This document shows, piece by piece, positions 26,672 to 35,153 of a stretch of 64,000 bases of DNA. The stretch is from JBFJKD01 sp041601945. Lineage in GTDB: Bacteria > Pseudomonadota > Gammaproteobacteria > Pseudomonadales > Porticoccaceae. The translations under genes were made by a program, and so were the position numbers. The stretch lies in contig JBFIHG010000011.1 in assembly GCA_041601945.1 (NCBI GenBank), forward strand, positions 1 through 64,000, in the 5' to 3' direction. The notes under the pieces were generated by a model, which had not been told where the DNA came from, searched no databases, and saw nothing but the letters and a program-made list of their open reading frames with translations. Position 1 is the stretch's first letter. The number at the start of each line of letters is the position of its first letter.

Positions 26672-27262
26672 ATGGTAATTATGAACACCTGGCTCCCCTA
26701 TATACTCCCCCCGCTGATTGGCGCTTTTATTGGCGCCCTGACTAACGACGTTGCTATTCGCATGTTGTTCAGGCCCTATGCGGCGCGGCATATCGGCAAG
26801 TGGCGGGTGCCTTTTACGCCGGGTCTGATCCCCCGCGAACGCCACCATATTGCCGAATCAATCGCTGATACCTTTGTCGCCCATGTGTTTAGTCATGACG
26901 ACGTGGCGGAATTATTCCTGACCGATAAGGTTAAGGCTCAGCTCAAAATCAAGGTGGACGAGCTGATCGGAAAGTTAGGTGGCATGCTCAATGTCAATGA
27001 AATGATGCTGGGCATGGCGCGCAAAATGGCCGGCGCCTACCTGATTGAGGAAATCGGCAAGGTCGCAGCGGAAATGGGTCAGGAAAGTGACGCGATCAAG
27101 CAACGGATTCAGAATAAAATCGATAATCTGGATGTGGCGACCCTGGAAGAGCTGGTGATGGGTTTTTCCCGCAAACAGTTTCGACATATTACCTGGTTTG
27201 GTGCCCTGCTGGGCTTTATGATTGGTGGGGTACAGGTGCTGGTGTTTCATTTTTTGCTATAA
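26672..27262 (+). CDS. DUF445 family membrane protein
   Basis: A 196-residue protein with a membrane helix at each end (about 8-25 and 177-195) and a helical middle. LIGAFIGALTNDVAIRMLFRP and PFTPGLIPRERHHIAESIAD are family signatures. Function is unknown. The start could be ATG 26672 or 26681; no strong ribosome-binding site separates them. tRNA-Pro follows on the other strand. Confidence 0.85.
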   Translation: MVIMNTWLPYILPPLIGAFIGALTNDVAIRMLFRPYAARHIGKWRVPFTPGLIPRERHHIAESIADTFVAHVFSHDDVAELFLTDKVKAQLKIKVDELIGKLGGMLNVNEMMLGMARKMAGAYLIEEIGKVAAEMGQESDAIKQRIQNKIDNLDVATLEELVMGFSRKQFRHITWFGALLGFMIGGVQVLVFHFLL

Positions 27263-27514
27263 ATATGAGCAAAAATAAGCTCGACCGCCCCACCGTTTTT
27301 TGTGCAGGCAATCATTTGATCAAGCATGGCGAAACACAGCGCCTTTGTAATAGGTCATGCCCGATTAGTTTTCTAGAATCAGCATTTAGGCGCAGTTGGC
27401 CGTCCGGTTTGCGGTAGTTCTTGAGCTGAAATGCAACGCAGCGAGGGGATTAGATACCTTCAATCCTGAGAGTTTTGGGGGATCTCTGGATTGAGCAGGT
27501 CAGGGGAAGATTAT

Positions 27515-27591
27515 TGGTCGGAGAGACAGGATTTGAACCTGCGACCCCTGCGTCCCGAACGCAGTGCTCTACCAAGCTGAGCTACTCTCCG
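27515..27591 (-). tRNA. tRNA-Pro (anticodon CGG)
   Basis: 77 nt read from 27591 to 27515. The acceptor stem CGGAGAG pairs with CTCTCCG; the D-arm (AGCTCAGCTTGGTAGAGC), the anticodon arm CTGCG-TTCGGGA-CGCAG with anticodon CGG, and the T-arm with GGTTCAAATCC are all complete. Discriminator A and CCA are encoded. It reads the proline codon CCG. Confidence 0.97.
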
Positions 27592-27615
27592 ATTGCCCAC
27601 AAAACGAGCGGGCGC

Positions 27616-27643
27616 ATTATAGCACTGCAAATTGTGCTGTAAA
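27616..27643 (-). promoter_or_regulatory. Promoter of tRNA-Pro
   Basis: On the minus strand TTTACA (27643-27638), a 16-bp spacer, then TATAAT (27621-27616) preceded by TGC, making an extended -10. A GC-rich discriminator (GCGCCCGC) follows, as in stringently controlled stable-RNA promoters. Confidence 0.75.
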
Positions 27644-27814
27644 TCCGCGCAGGCCAGTTCGGTCGTTATATCCTTAATAGCCAGGTTGCAGTGCGTCCTT
27701 GCCTGGTCTGGAGGAACTCCGCTGGGCCAGTTGGGTGACTAAAAGCAGAAGTTTGGTCAAAAAGTGTATTCGGTGCCATACTTAAGGCGGCTCAACCGAA
27801 GGACAGGTGATGTT

Positions 27815-28462
27815 GTGACTGCATCGAGCACCGACAAAATTCGTGAAAAGAAGCGCCGTTTCCTCAAGCGCGAGCAACGCATTATCGATACCGCCCTGCG
27901 GCTGCTAATCAAACAGGGTATCGAGCAGGTGACGGTATCGGCGATCTCGAAGGAAGCGGGTATCGGCAAAGGCACCGTGTATAAGCATTTTCAGAGCAAA
28001 GCCGAGATCATGATGCGCATTATGCTCGACTACGAGCAGAATATTGGCGCGAATCTCCAGGCGGGTATCGTGGCGACGGAGCGCGGCGACCCGGGTGCCG
28101 CAGCAAAGGCCTATTTTAGCTCCAGGTTGTCGAATCCGGCGTTGGACAGGTTGGTGCAACAACTGGAAGCGCGACTGGAAAACAGCCCGGAGGTGAGTGC
28201 GCAGATGGCCGAGGTGCATGCGGTGCGTCGTTCAACCGCACGGGCGTTAAACCAGATGGTGGCGAAACTGATTAAGCGCGGTTTGCTGGAAGATGTGCCT
28301 CCCCATTATCACTACCTGGCTTGCTGGGCATTGGCGCAGGGCGCCGTGGAGGTCTGTTTTAACAAGGGTTTTGCCGACCAGTTCGACGACAAAACGGATT
28401 TGCTGGATTTTATCGCCCATATCGGCGTCACGATGGGCAATCGCGGCCAGCTACGCAAGTAA
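27815..28462 (+). CDS. TetR/AcrR family transcriptional regulator
   Basis: A 215-residue regulator. The N-terminal helix-turn-helix (IIDTALRLLIKQGIEQVTVSAISKEAGIGKGTVYKHFQSK, about 22-61) is classic TetR; the C-terminal ligand domain is unassigned. I took GTG 27815, which leaves a family-typical N-terminus; a GTG at 27764 would add 17 residues. The gene lies 21 bp before DUF1285; its target is not evident. Confidence 0.9.
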   Translation: MTASSTDKIREKKRRFLKREQRIIDTALRLLIKQGIEQVTVSAISKEAGIGKGTVYKHFQSKAEIMMRIMLDYEQNIGANLQAGIVATERGDPGAAAKAYFSSRLSNPALDRLVQQLEARLENSPEVSAQMAEVHAVRRSTARALNQMVAKLIKRGLLEDVPPHYHYLACWALAQGAVEVCFNKGFADQFDDKTDLLDFIAHIGVTMGNRGQLRK

Positions 28463-28483
28463 CGGCGCGACGGGAGCAGTGTT

Positions 28484-29083
28484 GTGACGGACAAACAAAT
28501 AACGGAGCACAAATCGCCGCAACGCACTGGTGATCTGGAGCGGCTGTATCAGGATTTGCTCGATAATCAGGCGGCAACGGTAAAAAAATTGCCCCCGGTC
28601 GAGAGCTGGAACCCACACTTGAGCGGGGACATTGATATTGTCGTTGAACGCAACGGCGACTGGGTTCACGAGGGCGTAAGAATTAAACGCGAACCGCTCG
28701 TGCGTTTGTTTTCGACCATTTTAAAACGGGAAGGGGATGAGTATTTTCTGGTCACCCCTGTGGAAAAATGGCGTATTCAGGTGCGCGATGTACCCTTTGC
28801 GGTGATCGCGGTCGCTGCACAACAGCGCAGTGGGGAACAGGTGTTGGTATTTACCACCCGCACCGGGGACGAAACCATAGCGGGACCGAACAACCCGATA
28901 CGAGTGGTTATTAACCAGGCTACCGGCGAACCGTCGCCCTACGTGCTGGTACGTAAAAACCTGGAAGGGCTGATCCAACGTAATGTCTACTACGAACTGG
29001 TGGAGATGGCGGAAACGCGCGAGATAAATGGCCAAAAAATTTATGGCGTAACCAGTCTCGGTCAATTTTATAATCTGGCTTAA
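28484..29083 (+). CDS. DUF1285 family protein
   Basis: A 199-residue cytoplasmic protein of the DUF1285 family: the conserved PPVESWNPHLSGDIDIVVERNGDWVHEG and PFAVIAVA segments are clear. Proteobacterial members have a two-domain beta-rich fold and no known function. The GTG start has GGGAG about 8 nt upstream. It probably shares a transcript with the TetR gene. Confidence 0.85.
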   Translation: MTDKQITEHKSPQRTGDLERLYQDLLDNQAATVKKLPPVESWNPHLSGDIDIVVERNGDWVHEGVRIKREPLVRLFSTILKREGDEYFLVTPVEKWRIQVRDVPFAVIAVAAQQRSGEQVLVFTTRTGDETIAGPNNPIRVVINQATGEPSPYVLVRKNLEGLIQRNVYYELVEMAETREINGQKIYGVTSLGQFYNLA

Positions 29084-29095
29084 AACGGAATACAA

Positions 29096-30493
29096 ATGAA
29101 TGTAGTAAGAACTCGCTGGCTGGCGGTCGTGGCGATCACAGTACTTTTCTCCATGGGATCCCGCGGTGAGGTGGCCGAGGCGGACGACACGTTATCGTTA
29201 TTGGCAAATTATGTGCGCGTCAATACCAGCAATCCGCCGGGCAATGAAAGTCGCGCAGTGGAATTTTTTGCAAAGATCCTCACGGCCGAGGGTATTGCCT
29301 TTGACACGGTGGAATCTGCGCCGGGACGGGGCAATTTATGGGCACGCTTACCCGGTGGCGACCAACCGGCCCTGATATTGTTGCACCATACCGATGTGGT
29401 GCCTGCCGATCCGGCCCGTTGGCAACATAAGCCTTTTGGTGGTGAGGTGGCGGACGGCTTTCTGCACGGACGGGGCACGGTGGATACCAAGTCTCTGGGC
29501 ATCTTTCATCTACAGGCATTTATTGCATTACACCGGGCAGGTAAACCCCTTAATCGCGACGTAATTTTTATGGCCACGGCGGATGAGGAGGCGGGCGGCG
29601 CATTAGGCGTTGGCTGGTTGCTTGAGCATCGGCCGGAACTGTTGGATGGGGTAGGGGCAGTATTTAACGAGGGGGGTTACGGCGAGTTGCACGGTGACAC
29701 TCTGACCTTTGCGGTGGAGGTTACCCAGAAAGTGCCGCTGTGGCTGCGTATACAGACTCAGGATGAACCGGGACACGGCGCCACGCCGCGCACAGATAAT
29801 GCAGTGAATCGACTGGTGCGTGCATTGGCGCGGGTCGAAGGATTTGAGTTTCCCGCACGTTTGATTCCGCCGGTGGCGCAATACCTGAAAGGTATCGCCG
29901 CTATCACGCCGGCGCCCTGGGGCAAACGTTTTGCCGATCCCGAGAAAATGGTGGGGAATCCACAGCAGATGCGAGCATTGCATGGCCACGATCATCGTCT
30001 GCATGCGTTGCTGCGCAGCACCTGTGCAGTGACACGTCTGGCAGGCAGCGAAAAAATCAATTCCATTCCCGGTACTGCCAGCGCGGAGCTCGATTGCCGA
30101 CTGTTACCAGATCAGGAGCCTGAACAGGCATTGCAGATGCTGACCGCGGCGGTGAATGATCCTGAAGTGTCCATTACCACGCTGTTAAATTTTGGTGCGG
30201 GGGTATCCGCTACTGACGATCCGGCCTATCGCGCGATTGAAACCACATTGCGACGGGATTTTCCGGACGCGCTGGTATTGCCGAAAGTTGCGGCTGGTTT
30301 TACGGACAGTCATTACTTTCGCGAACGTGGCATCGCCGCCTACGGTTTCTCGCCGATTATTATCAGTAACGAAGAGCGCGACGGTGTGCACGGCGATAAT
30401 GAAAAGCTTTCCGTTGACGATATTGAGCGGGGTACTCAGCTAATGAGCGTGATCGTCAATTCTCTGGTGTACGACGCGCCTGACGAGCCCTGA
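29096..30493 (+). CDS. M20 family metallopeptidase, exported
   Basis: A 465-residue zinc peptidase/deacylase with an N-terminal signal peptide (WLAVVAITVLFSMGSRG). The metal-site motifs are LLHHTDVVPAD, GRGTVDTKS and TADEEAGG with the catalytic Glu pair. The closest general type is the M20 carboxypeptidase/ArgE group. The export signal suggests a periplasmic peptide or N-acyl amino acid substrate. It converges with the LLM gene, with only 5 bp between stops. Confidence 0.88.
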   Translation: MNVVRTRWLAVVAITVLFSMGSRGEVAEADDTLSLLANYVRVNTSNPPGNESRAVEFFAKILTAEGIAFDTVESAPGRGNLWARLPGGDQPALILLHHTDVVPADPARWQHKPFGGEVADGFLHGRGTVDTKSLGIFHLQAFIALHRAGKPLNRDVIFMATADEEAGGALGVGWLLEHRPELLDGVGAVFNEGGYGELHGDTLTFAVEVTQKVPLWLRIQTQDEPGHGATPRTDNAVNRLVRALARVEGFEFPARLIPPVAQYLKGIAAITPAPWGKRFADPEKMVGNPQQMRALHGHDHRLHALLRSTCAVTRLAGSEKINSIPGTASAELDCRLLPDQEPEQALQMLTAAVNDPEVSITTLLNFGAGVSATDDPAYRAIETTLRRDFPDALVLPKVAAGFTDSHYFRERGIAAYGFSPIIISNEERDGVHGDNEKLSVDDIERGTQLMSVIVNSLVYDAPDEP

Positions 30494-30498
30494 GCGCG

Positions 30499-31599
30499 CT
30501 ACAGGCCGGGATTCACAGAACGCCCGGCAAAACGTTCGGCCTCGCGATATTCGGGCCACAGTTGTAGCAGGCTGGCCAGATCCTGAGGGCGACTGCCGTG
30601 TACAACAATACCATCGGCACCGGCGGCGAAATAATCTTTGAAACGACCGGCACAGTGCTGAGCAGTGCCCAGGGCGTTGCCCTCGTATAGCCATTTTTCC
30701 GGCCACAGATCCCGCTGGCGTCGTAGCTCGTCGTATTCCCGGGTGACGCCTTCGTCCCCCATATTGCCGCCTTTGGTTTGATTTATGCCGGCCATAATGG
30801 CTTCGCGAACCGGCAGTACTTCCTCCAGAGACCACTGGTTGACGGCGCACACGGCTTCCAGAATATGGGGTAGAACCGCGTAAGTGCCCATGCGACGCAC
30901 GATATATTCCAGTTGTTTCTCTTCATCCACATCGCTGGCGGTGACCACTATTGGCCAGATTCTGACGCTGTCCGGATCCCGCCCGGCGTCGCTGGCGCCG
31001 CGCCGTACTATCTCAATGGAAGCCGCTACGCCCGCTGTGCTCCATAGCGGTTGCAGCACCACACCATCCGCATGTTGACCCGCCCAGTACAGGGTTTTGG
31101 GGCCCATGGCTGCCATAATAATTGGCGGGATAACTTCCAGCTCAAGGCCAAGTTTGGCGTTGGTCAAGGTGCCCGCTGGGCCGTCATAGGTGACCGCTTC
31201 GCCTCGCCACAGGCGACGCAGAATATCGAAATAATCGGCAAACAGGCGAAAATTCATATGCGGAATGCCGATACTGTCCGCCAGCGAGTTGAAGCCACGG
31301 CCAACACCGAGAGCGAAACGATTGTCGGACATCAGCATCATGGTGGAGGCATAAGCGGCGGTCAGCAGTGGATTGCGGGCCGGGAGGTTGGCAATCAGGC
31401 CTGCAATAATCGCCATGTTGGGGGACTTGGCGAGACTGATGCCGGACAGGACCCCCAGTTCTTTATTGCTGAGGCGTTCCGAAAGCCAGACGGATCCAAA
31501 ACCCAGGCTGTCGCCAACGGGCACGTCTTCGAAGATTTGTTGGGGATTAACGGCATGGCCGGGCAGGGCATAGAAACCCAATTCGGGGAATTGCTGCAT
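30499..31599 (-). CDS. LLM class flavin-dependent oxidoreductase
   Basis: A 366-residue luciferase-like (TIM-barrel) enzyme using FMNH2 or F420. The LGVGRGFN motif near 98-105 (usual LGVGxG) and the barrel strands (ELGFYAL, FGSVWLSER) fit the F420/FMN-dependent branch. The substrate is not readable. It lies downstream of the aldolase and dioxygenase genes but is separated by 207 bp and has its own -10 box, so it need not be part of their operon. AAGGAAG precedes the ATG. Confidence 0.85.
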   Translation of the reverse strand: MQQFPELGFYALPGHAVNPQQIFEDVPVGDSLGFGSVWLSERLSNKELGVLSGISLAKSPNMAIIAGLIANLPARNPLLTAAYASTMMLMSDNRFALGVGRGFNSLADSIGIPHMNFRLFADYFDILRRLWRGEAVTYDGPAGTLTNAKLGLELEVIPPIIMAAMGPKTLYWAGQHADGVVLQPLWSTAGVAASIEIVRRGASDAGRDPDSVRIWPIVVTASDVDEEKQLEYIVRRMGTYAVLPHILEAVCAVNQWSLEEVLPVREAIMAGINQTKGGNMGDEGVTREYDELRRQRDLWPEKWLYEGNALGTAQHCAGRFKDYFAAGADGIVVHGSRPQDLASLLQLWPEYREAERFAGRSVNPGL

Positions 31600-31627
31600 A
31601 GGTATCTTCCTTTTTCTGTCCAGTCAG

Positions 31628-31633
31628 ATTATA
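31628..31633 (-). promoter_or_regulatory. -10 box for the LLM oxidoreductase gene
   Basis: A perfect TATAAT on the minus strand, 28 bp before ATG 31599. CTGAAC 17 bp upstream is a poor -35. Confidence 0.5.
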
Positions 31634-31806
31634 GCCAAACATTGCCGCAGGTTCAGGCAGGCGCAGACGTTAGTCTACGCCATTGCGAACACAAAGCCGC
31701 TAATCCTGTGGTGCAGAGGAAAATAAATGCGTATTTTTAGTTCCCAATGGGGCGCGCCGCGAGCGTCTTTATGGGATCAGTCGTAGGCCAGCGGTGTAGC
31801 CAGTAG

Positions 31807-32772
31807 TCAGGCCACGCCCAGTCGTTTTAAATTGTCCACCAGCCACTCGCGCCGCTGTGCCGACACGTCGTCCACCGGTGGCAGCATATAACCACCATTC
31901 AGGCCAATGGCATCGTACCAGGGCTTGAGTAACGCAAATGCCGACGCATAACTGGCGGTCTGGACGATATGCCACACGGTTTGATCTTCCACAAAATCAG
32001 ACACGTCCCGCAGGGATTTCCATACCTGGTAGGCTTCGTCCATCTTGCCGGCTTCCGCCAGTTTTTTATATTCTTGAATCACCGCACGCTTTTTGCCAAA
32101 CACGGTGTAGTGGAAAGCGGCCCACTGAATAAACGGATAACCGGCGCGCAGATCGTCGTAGAAATATTGTTCCATCGGCTCGCTAACGAAAAAGTCCTCG
32201 CGCAATTCGCGGCGCAATTTGTAAGTGTCCGAGCGTCGTAGACTGCCCTGTTTTACACCGACAATAGTATCGATATCCGCCAGCCGTCTTACCAGGTCAA
32301 AACTCAGCACCGTACCCGAAACCGGCGTGCGATACAGAATCATCGCCATATCGGTGTTATCCGCGAGGTATTTATAAAACGCAAAAATTTCGTCGTCGGT
32401 TTTAAGTTGCACCGCCGGGTTCATCACTTCCGCACTGCGATACCCCATCTTCTCGACAAGTTGCATTTTTTCAAGTGCCTGGCGGGCGCTGAAATCGAGA
32501 ATAATGGTTGAAATATCAATTCGGCCTTTTACCGCGTCGGCGATCACTTCGTGATAATTAAGCCATTCCGATAATGTTAAATTCCAGGCTTCGGCGATAA
32601 ATCCACCGACCACAATGCCGTCCATGCCCATCTCGACAAACTGCTCAATATTATCTCGCAGCGCCGGTTCGTCGAGCAGACCTTCTTTGGTGAAAGGCGT
32701 TAACGGGGCATCGTAAAATCCGCGCAAATTTTTCTGCGCCCATTGTTTGGCTTCTGCTCGTGTGTATTCCAT
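31807..32772 (-). CDS. Dihydrodipicolinate synthase/hydratase-aldolase family protein
   Basis: A 321-residue class I aldolase of the DapA/NanA superfamily. Schiff-base Lys174 (IVGVKQGS) and catalytic Tyr147 (MILYRTP) are present. True DapA is about 290 residues and begins with GSxVALxTPF; this protein has GFYDAPLTPF and is longer. With a Rieske dioxygenase just upstream, a trans-o-hydroxybenzylidenepyruvate hydratase-aldolase-like role (cleaving a ring-fission product to an aldehyde and pyruvate) is a reasonable inference but not shown by sequence. Confidence 0.82.
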   Translation of the reverse strand: MEYTRAEAKQWAQKNLRGFYDAPLTPFTKEGLLDEPALRDNIEQFVEMGMDGIVVGGFIAEAWNLTLSEWLNYHEVIADAVKGRIDISTIILDFSARQALEKMQLVEKMGYRSAEVMNPAVQLKTDDEIFAFYKYLADNTDMAMILYRTPVSGTVLSFDLVRRLADIDTIVGVKQGSLRRSDTYKLRRELREDFFVSEPMEQYFYDDLRAGYPFIQWAAFHYTVFGKKRAVIQEYKKLAEAGKMDEAYQVWKSLRDVSDFVEDQTVWHIVQTASYASAFALLKPWYDAIGLNGGYMLPPVDDVSAQRREWLVDNLKRLGVA

Positions 32773-32821
32773 AATTTTTCTCAGCTACAAATAATGGTTA
32801 TGACTTGCCTAATTTGACTAA

Positions 32822-32848
32822 ACAGGCCGGACATCTGGGCCCGGCTGT
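32822..32848. other. Hairpin between dioxygenase beta and aldolase genes
   Basis: ACAGGCCGG at 32822-32830 pairs with CCGGCTGT at 32841-32848 with a one-base bulge and a 10-nt loop. No T run follows, so it is more likely an mRNA-processing or stability hairpin than a terminator. Confidence 0.4.
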
Positions 32849-32871
32849 TGTTATCTTATCGGGGCGAAGTC

Positions 32872-33405
32872 TTACATAAATACCGACAGATTTTCGTCGA
32901 GGACTACGTGTTGATCGAACACAATGTGCCGTCGCGCCAGACGCCAGTTGCCATCGACATTGCGCAGACGGTCGCGCCGTGCCGCCACAAACCAGGCTTC
33001 CTCATCCTGGCGACGGTTGCGATACAGAATAATATTGGAAAACACCGCCAGCTCGTTTTCGTTTTCGGTATATTCCGCTTCGACATTGGACACGATACGT
33101 CGCACGCGGGCGGGTGGATCTTCAATCCATGCCAGACCAGTCTCGAAGCGCTGAATACGATGTTCAATATCGGTGTAATCATCGTTATAGACTGAAGATG
33201 AATTTTCCGGCGTTGGTGTGGGCCGTTTGTCTTTGCGAAAACGGTTCTCCCGTATCGGCAGCCAGTAATGAATATCTTCGGTTAATGTGGCCTGCCAGGG
33301 ACGAAATTGTTCTTCGTCCAGCAGGCGCGCCTCGCGGAATAAAAACGATTGAACAACATAATGTAATTCGAGAGGCACCAGGGTGCCTGGTGCTTTGGCG
33401 CTCAT
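32872..33405 (-). CDS. Aromatic-ring-hydroxylating dioxygenase, beta subunit
   Basis: A 177-residue structural subunit of the alpha3-beta3 Rieske oxygenase. Family features: FLFREARLLDEEQFRPW (about 20-36), DIHYWLPIRENR and the ending RNVDGNWRLARRHIVFDQ. Its ATG overlaps the alpha-subunit stop by 4 nt. Confidence 0.93.
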   Translation of the reverse strand: MSAKAPGTLVPLELHYVVQSFLFREARLLDEEQFRPWQATLTEDIHYWLPIRENRFRKDKRPTPTPENSSSVYNDDYTDIEHRIQRFETGLAWIEDPPARVRRIVSNVEAEYTENENELAVFSNIILYRNRRQDEEAWFVAARRDRLRNVDGNWRLARRHIVFDQHVVLDENLSVFM

Positions 33406-34736
33406 TTTTTATGCTCCTTGGTACGGCGGGCCATAATTTCCTCCCAGGTATCGCAGCTCATCATGGTTTCCCACATGCGCAGAAAATTACGCTGCGCCGC
33501 TTCGTTATCTCCCGGTTCAGACATCATGCTCGGAAACATTTCAGAATCCAGTCGCTCCGCGCCTAGCCCCATTTCGGCATTCAACGGCTGGTTGCGCGTC
33601 ACCCATCCTTCTGAGGAGTTGGTGTTGCCCTCCATGTTTTCACCGTCATCGCCCTCAAGAATGCCAGCGACCCCAAACGTTTTTTCATTGGTGTGGCGAA
33701 TGCCGCGTTTGAGTTCTTCCGGCATATCCCGTTCGACAAGCGTCCAGGTCCAGACTTCCAGCTCCCTCGGTCCGCGCGGTTGCCAAACTTTCCAGGTATC
33801 AATGCCCCGTAAAAAAGAGGTGTTGGGGAACATGGAACCATCCCATATTGCGTTGTAAAGCATCGCCCGTTCGTCGCCGAGGCGTTCTTTTAACACGGGC
33901 ATACGTTGTCGCACCCAGTCTTCCCACATTTCGGCAATGTGTCCTTGATGAATATGCGGAAACACTTCATCGGTACCCGGTGCGGCATTAAAACCGTGAC
34001 CGTATTTGGTGGCAAACTGAACAGCGCCCTGAGGAGTAGCCTGGTTGCCGAGGATGCCCATCAAGGGGCCACCGATAACTTTGATGGCTGCGGCGTGGGT
34101 CCAGCCGGCGTGGTAAAAATCACCAACAAAATTTTCCGCAAAAAACTTCCAGTTGGCTTTAATGCGCACTTTGGTCGGTGGGCCCAATAGTTCAGAGCCA
34201 CCGGGCACATCCATAAACGTATCAAAATACCAGGCCATATCGCCGAGATAGTCGATTAGTGAAGGTGCGCTGTCATCAAAGGTGCCAAAAATAAACCCGC
34301 GATAACTCTCTACGCGCACCTGTTTCAAGTCCACACTCGAACGATCAAAATTCTTGGGATAAATTTCGTCTTGCAGAGGAATATCCGACACGCGACCATC
34401 GGAGCCGAAAGCCCAGCCGTGATAATTACACACAAAGTTTTTGGCGTTACCGGAATCGGCCCGGCAAATAATATTACCGCGATGGGAACAGGCGTTGAGA
34501 AAAGCTTTTACCTGCCCATCTTGACCGCGGGTGACAATCACGCGATCCTGGCCCATAAAGGTGGTGAGGAAATCACCTTTTTCGGGGATTAAAGAATCCT
34601 GTGCCAAAAACAACCAGGAGCGAGCGAATATCCGCTCGAGCTCCATGTCGTAAACATCCTGATCGTAATAAATACGTCGATCCTGAACGCCCCCGTCGGG
34701 TCGCACCAGCTTACTGATATTGGGAAGAATGCTCAT
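33402..34736 (-). CDS. Aromatic-ring-hydroxylating dioxygenase, alpha subunit (Rieske)
   Basis: The 444-residue catalytic subunit, adding both atoms of O2 to an aromatic ring. The Rieske 2Fe-2S ligands are Cys83-His85 and Cys103-His106; the mononuclear iron site is in ENFVGDFYHAGWTH with bridging Asp206, His209 and His214. The length is typical of two-component biphenyl/phenylpropionate-type enzymes. No ferredoxin or reductase gene follows, so electrons must come from partners elsewhere. The aromatic substrate cannot be read from sequence. Confidence 0.93.
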   Translation of the reverse strand: MSILPNISKLVRPDGGVQDRRIYYDQDVYDMELERIFARSWLFLAQDSLIPEKGDFLTTFMGQDRVIVTRGQDGQVKAFLNACSHRGNIICRADSGNAKNFVCNYHGWAFGSDGRVSDIPLQDEIYPKNFDRSSVDLKQVRVESYRGFIFGTFDDSAPSLIDYLGDMAWYFDTFMDVPGGSELLGPPTKVRIKANWKFFAENFVGDFYHAGWTHAAAIKVIGGPLMGILGNQATPQGAVQFATKYGHGFNAAPGTDEVFPHIHQGHIAEMWEDWVRQRMPVLKERLGDERAMLYNAIWDGSMFPNTSFLRGIDTWKVWQPRGPRELEVWTWTLVERDMPEELKRGIRHTNEKTFGVAGILEGDDGENMEGNTNSSEGWVTRNQPLNAEMGLGAERLDSEMFPSMMSEPGDNEAAQRNFLRMWETMMSCDTWEEIMARRTKEHKK

Positions 34737-34787
34737 GCTATTGCCACCCTGTATTGTTATAAATGTTTATTAGAAGCGCCGCTTGTA

Positions 34788-34825
34788 CGGCCTGCAAGGG
34801 CCGCAACTGCCACGTTTGCCGTGGC
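34788..34825. promoter_or_regulatory. Two inverted repeats upstream of the dioxygenase genes
   Basis: CGGCC/GGCCG arms at 34788-34792 and 34799-34803, and GCCACG/CGTGGC arms at 34809-34814 and 34820-34825 with a 5-nt loop. They lie between the candidate promoter and the alpha-subunit ATG, where a repressor operator or leader structure would be. Confidence 0.4.
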
Positions 34826-34848
34826 TGGCGTCTAAAGCTCGGTCACTG

Positions 34849-34876
34849 ACTATAGGTGATCCGTGAGTCTATGCAA
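34849..34876 (-). promoter_or_regulatory. Candidate promoter of the dioxygenase genes
   Basis: On the minus strand TTGCAT (34876-34871), a 16-bp spacer and TATAGT (34854-34849). The leader to ATG 34736 would be about 105 nt. Confidence 0.4.
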
Positions 34877-34931
34877 AATCCTGTTTTAAACGTGCCGGCC
34901 TGACCCCGTGCCGAATACGTTTTGAACTATC

Positions 34932-34956
34932 CCGTAACACCCCGGCCGTAACACCC
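34932..34956. repeat. Direct repeat of 11 bp
   Basis: CCGTAACACCC occurs twice, at 34932-34942 and 34946-34956, a period of 14 bp. It lies upstream of the candidate dioxygenase promoter, so it could be an activator site. Confidence 0.5.
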
Positions 34957-34987
34957 TGATTGAAGTGGTATGGTCCTGGCTTTAAGT

Positions 34988-35013
34988 AAAAAAAGGGCCA
35001 CCTTGCGGTGACC
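34988..35013 (-). terminator. Terminator after tRNA-Ser
   Basis: On the minus strand GGTCACC, a GCAA loop and GGTGGCC (one mismatch), followed by seven T. It begins 11 bp past the tRNA 3' end. Confidence 0.85.
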
Positions 35014-35024
35014 TTTTGTCGGTT

Positions 35025-35112
35025 TGGCGGAGGGGCAGGGATTCGAACCCTGGGTGCCTTTCGACACGTCGGTTTTCAAGACCGGTGCTTTCAACCGCTC
35101 AGCCACCCCTCC
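35025..35112 (-). tRNA. tRNA-Ser (anticodon TGA)
   Basis: 88 nt read from 35112 to 35025. Acceptor GGAGGGG pairs with CCCCTCC, a long variable arm (GTGTCGAAAGGCAC) is typical of serine tRNAs, the anticodon loop is CTTGAAA with TGA, the T-arm has GGTTCGAATCC, and GCCA ends the gene. It reads UCA-type serine codons. Confidence 0.97.
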
Positions 35113-35124
35113 GTGAAGCCGCGA

Positions 35125-35152
35125 ATTATACCTTCGCGTGCGACGTAAACAA
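35125..35152 (-). promoter_or_regulatory. Promoter of tRNA-Ser
   Basis: On the minus strand TTGTTT (35152-35147), a 16-bp spacer and TATAAT (35130-35125), followed by a GC-rich discriminator and the tRNA 12 bp later. It sits directly before the rne stop codon (35154), so read-through from rne is also possible. Confidence 0.65.
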
Positions 35153-35153
35153 G

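Noticed and set aside
30499..32772. LLM gene as a certain member of the dioxygenase operon
   Set aside because: A 207-bp gap and its own TATAAT box argue for separate transcription; kept as neighbour only.
31807..32772. Calling the aldolase DapA (lysine biosynthesis)
   Set aside because: It is longer, has a different N-terminus, and lies beside a dioxygenase; only the superfamily catalytic residues are shared.
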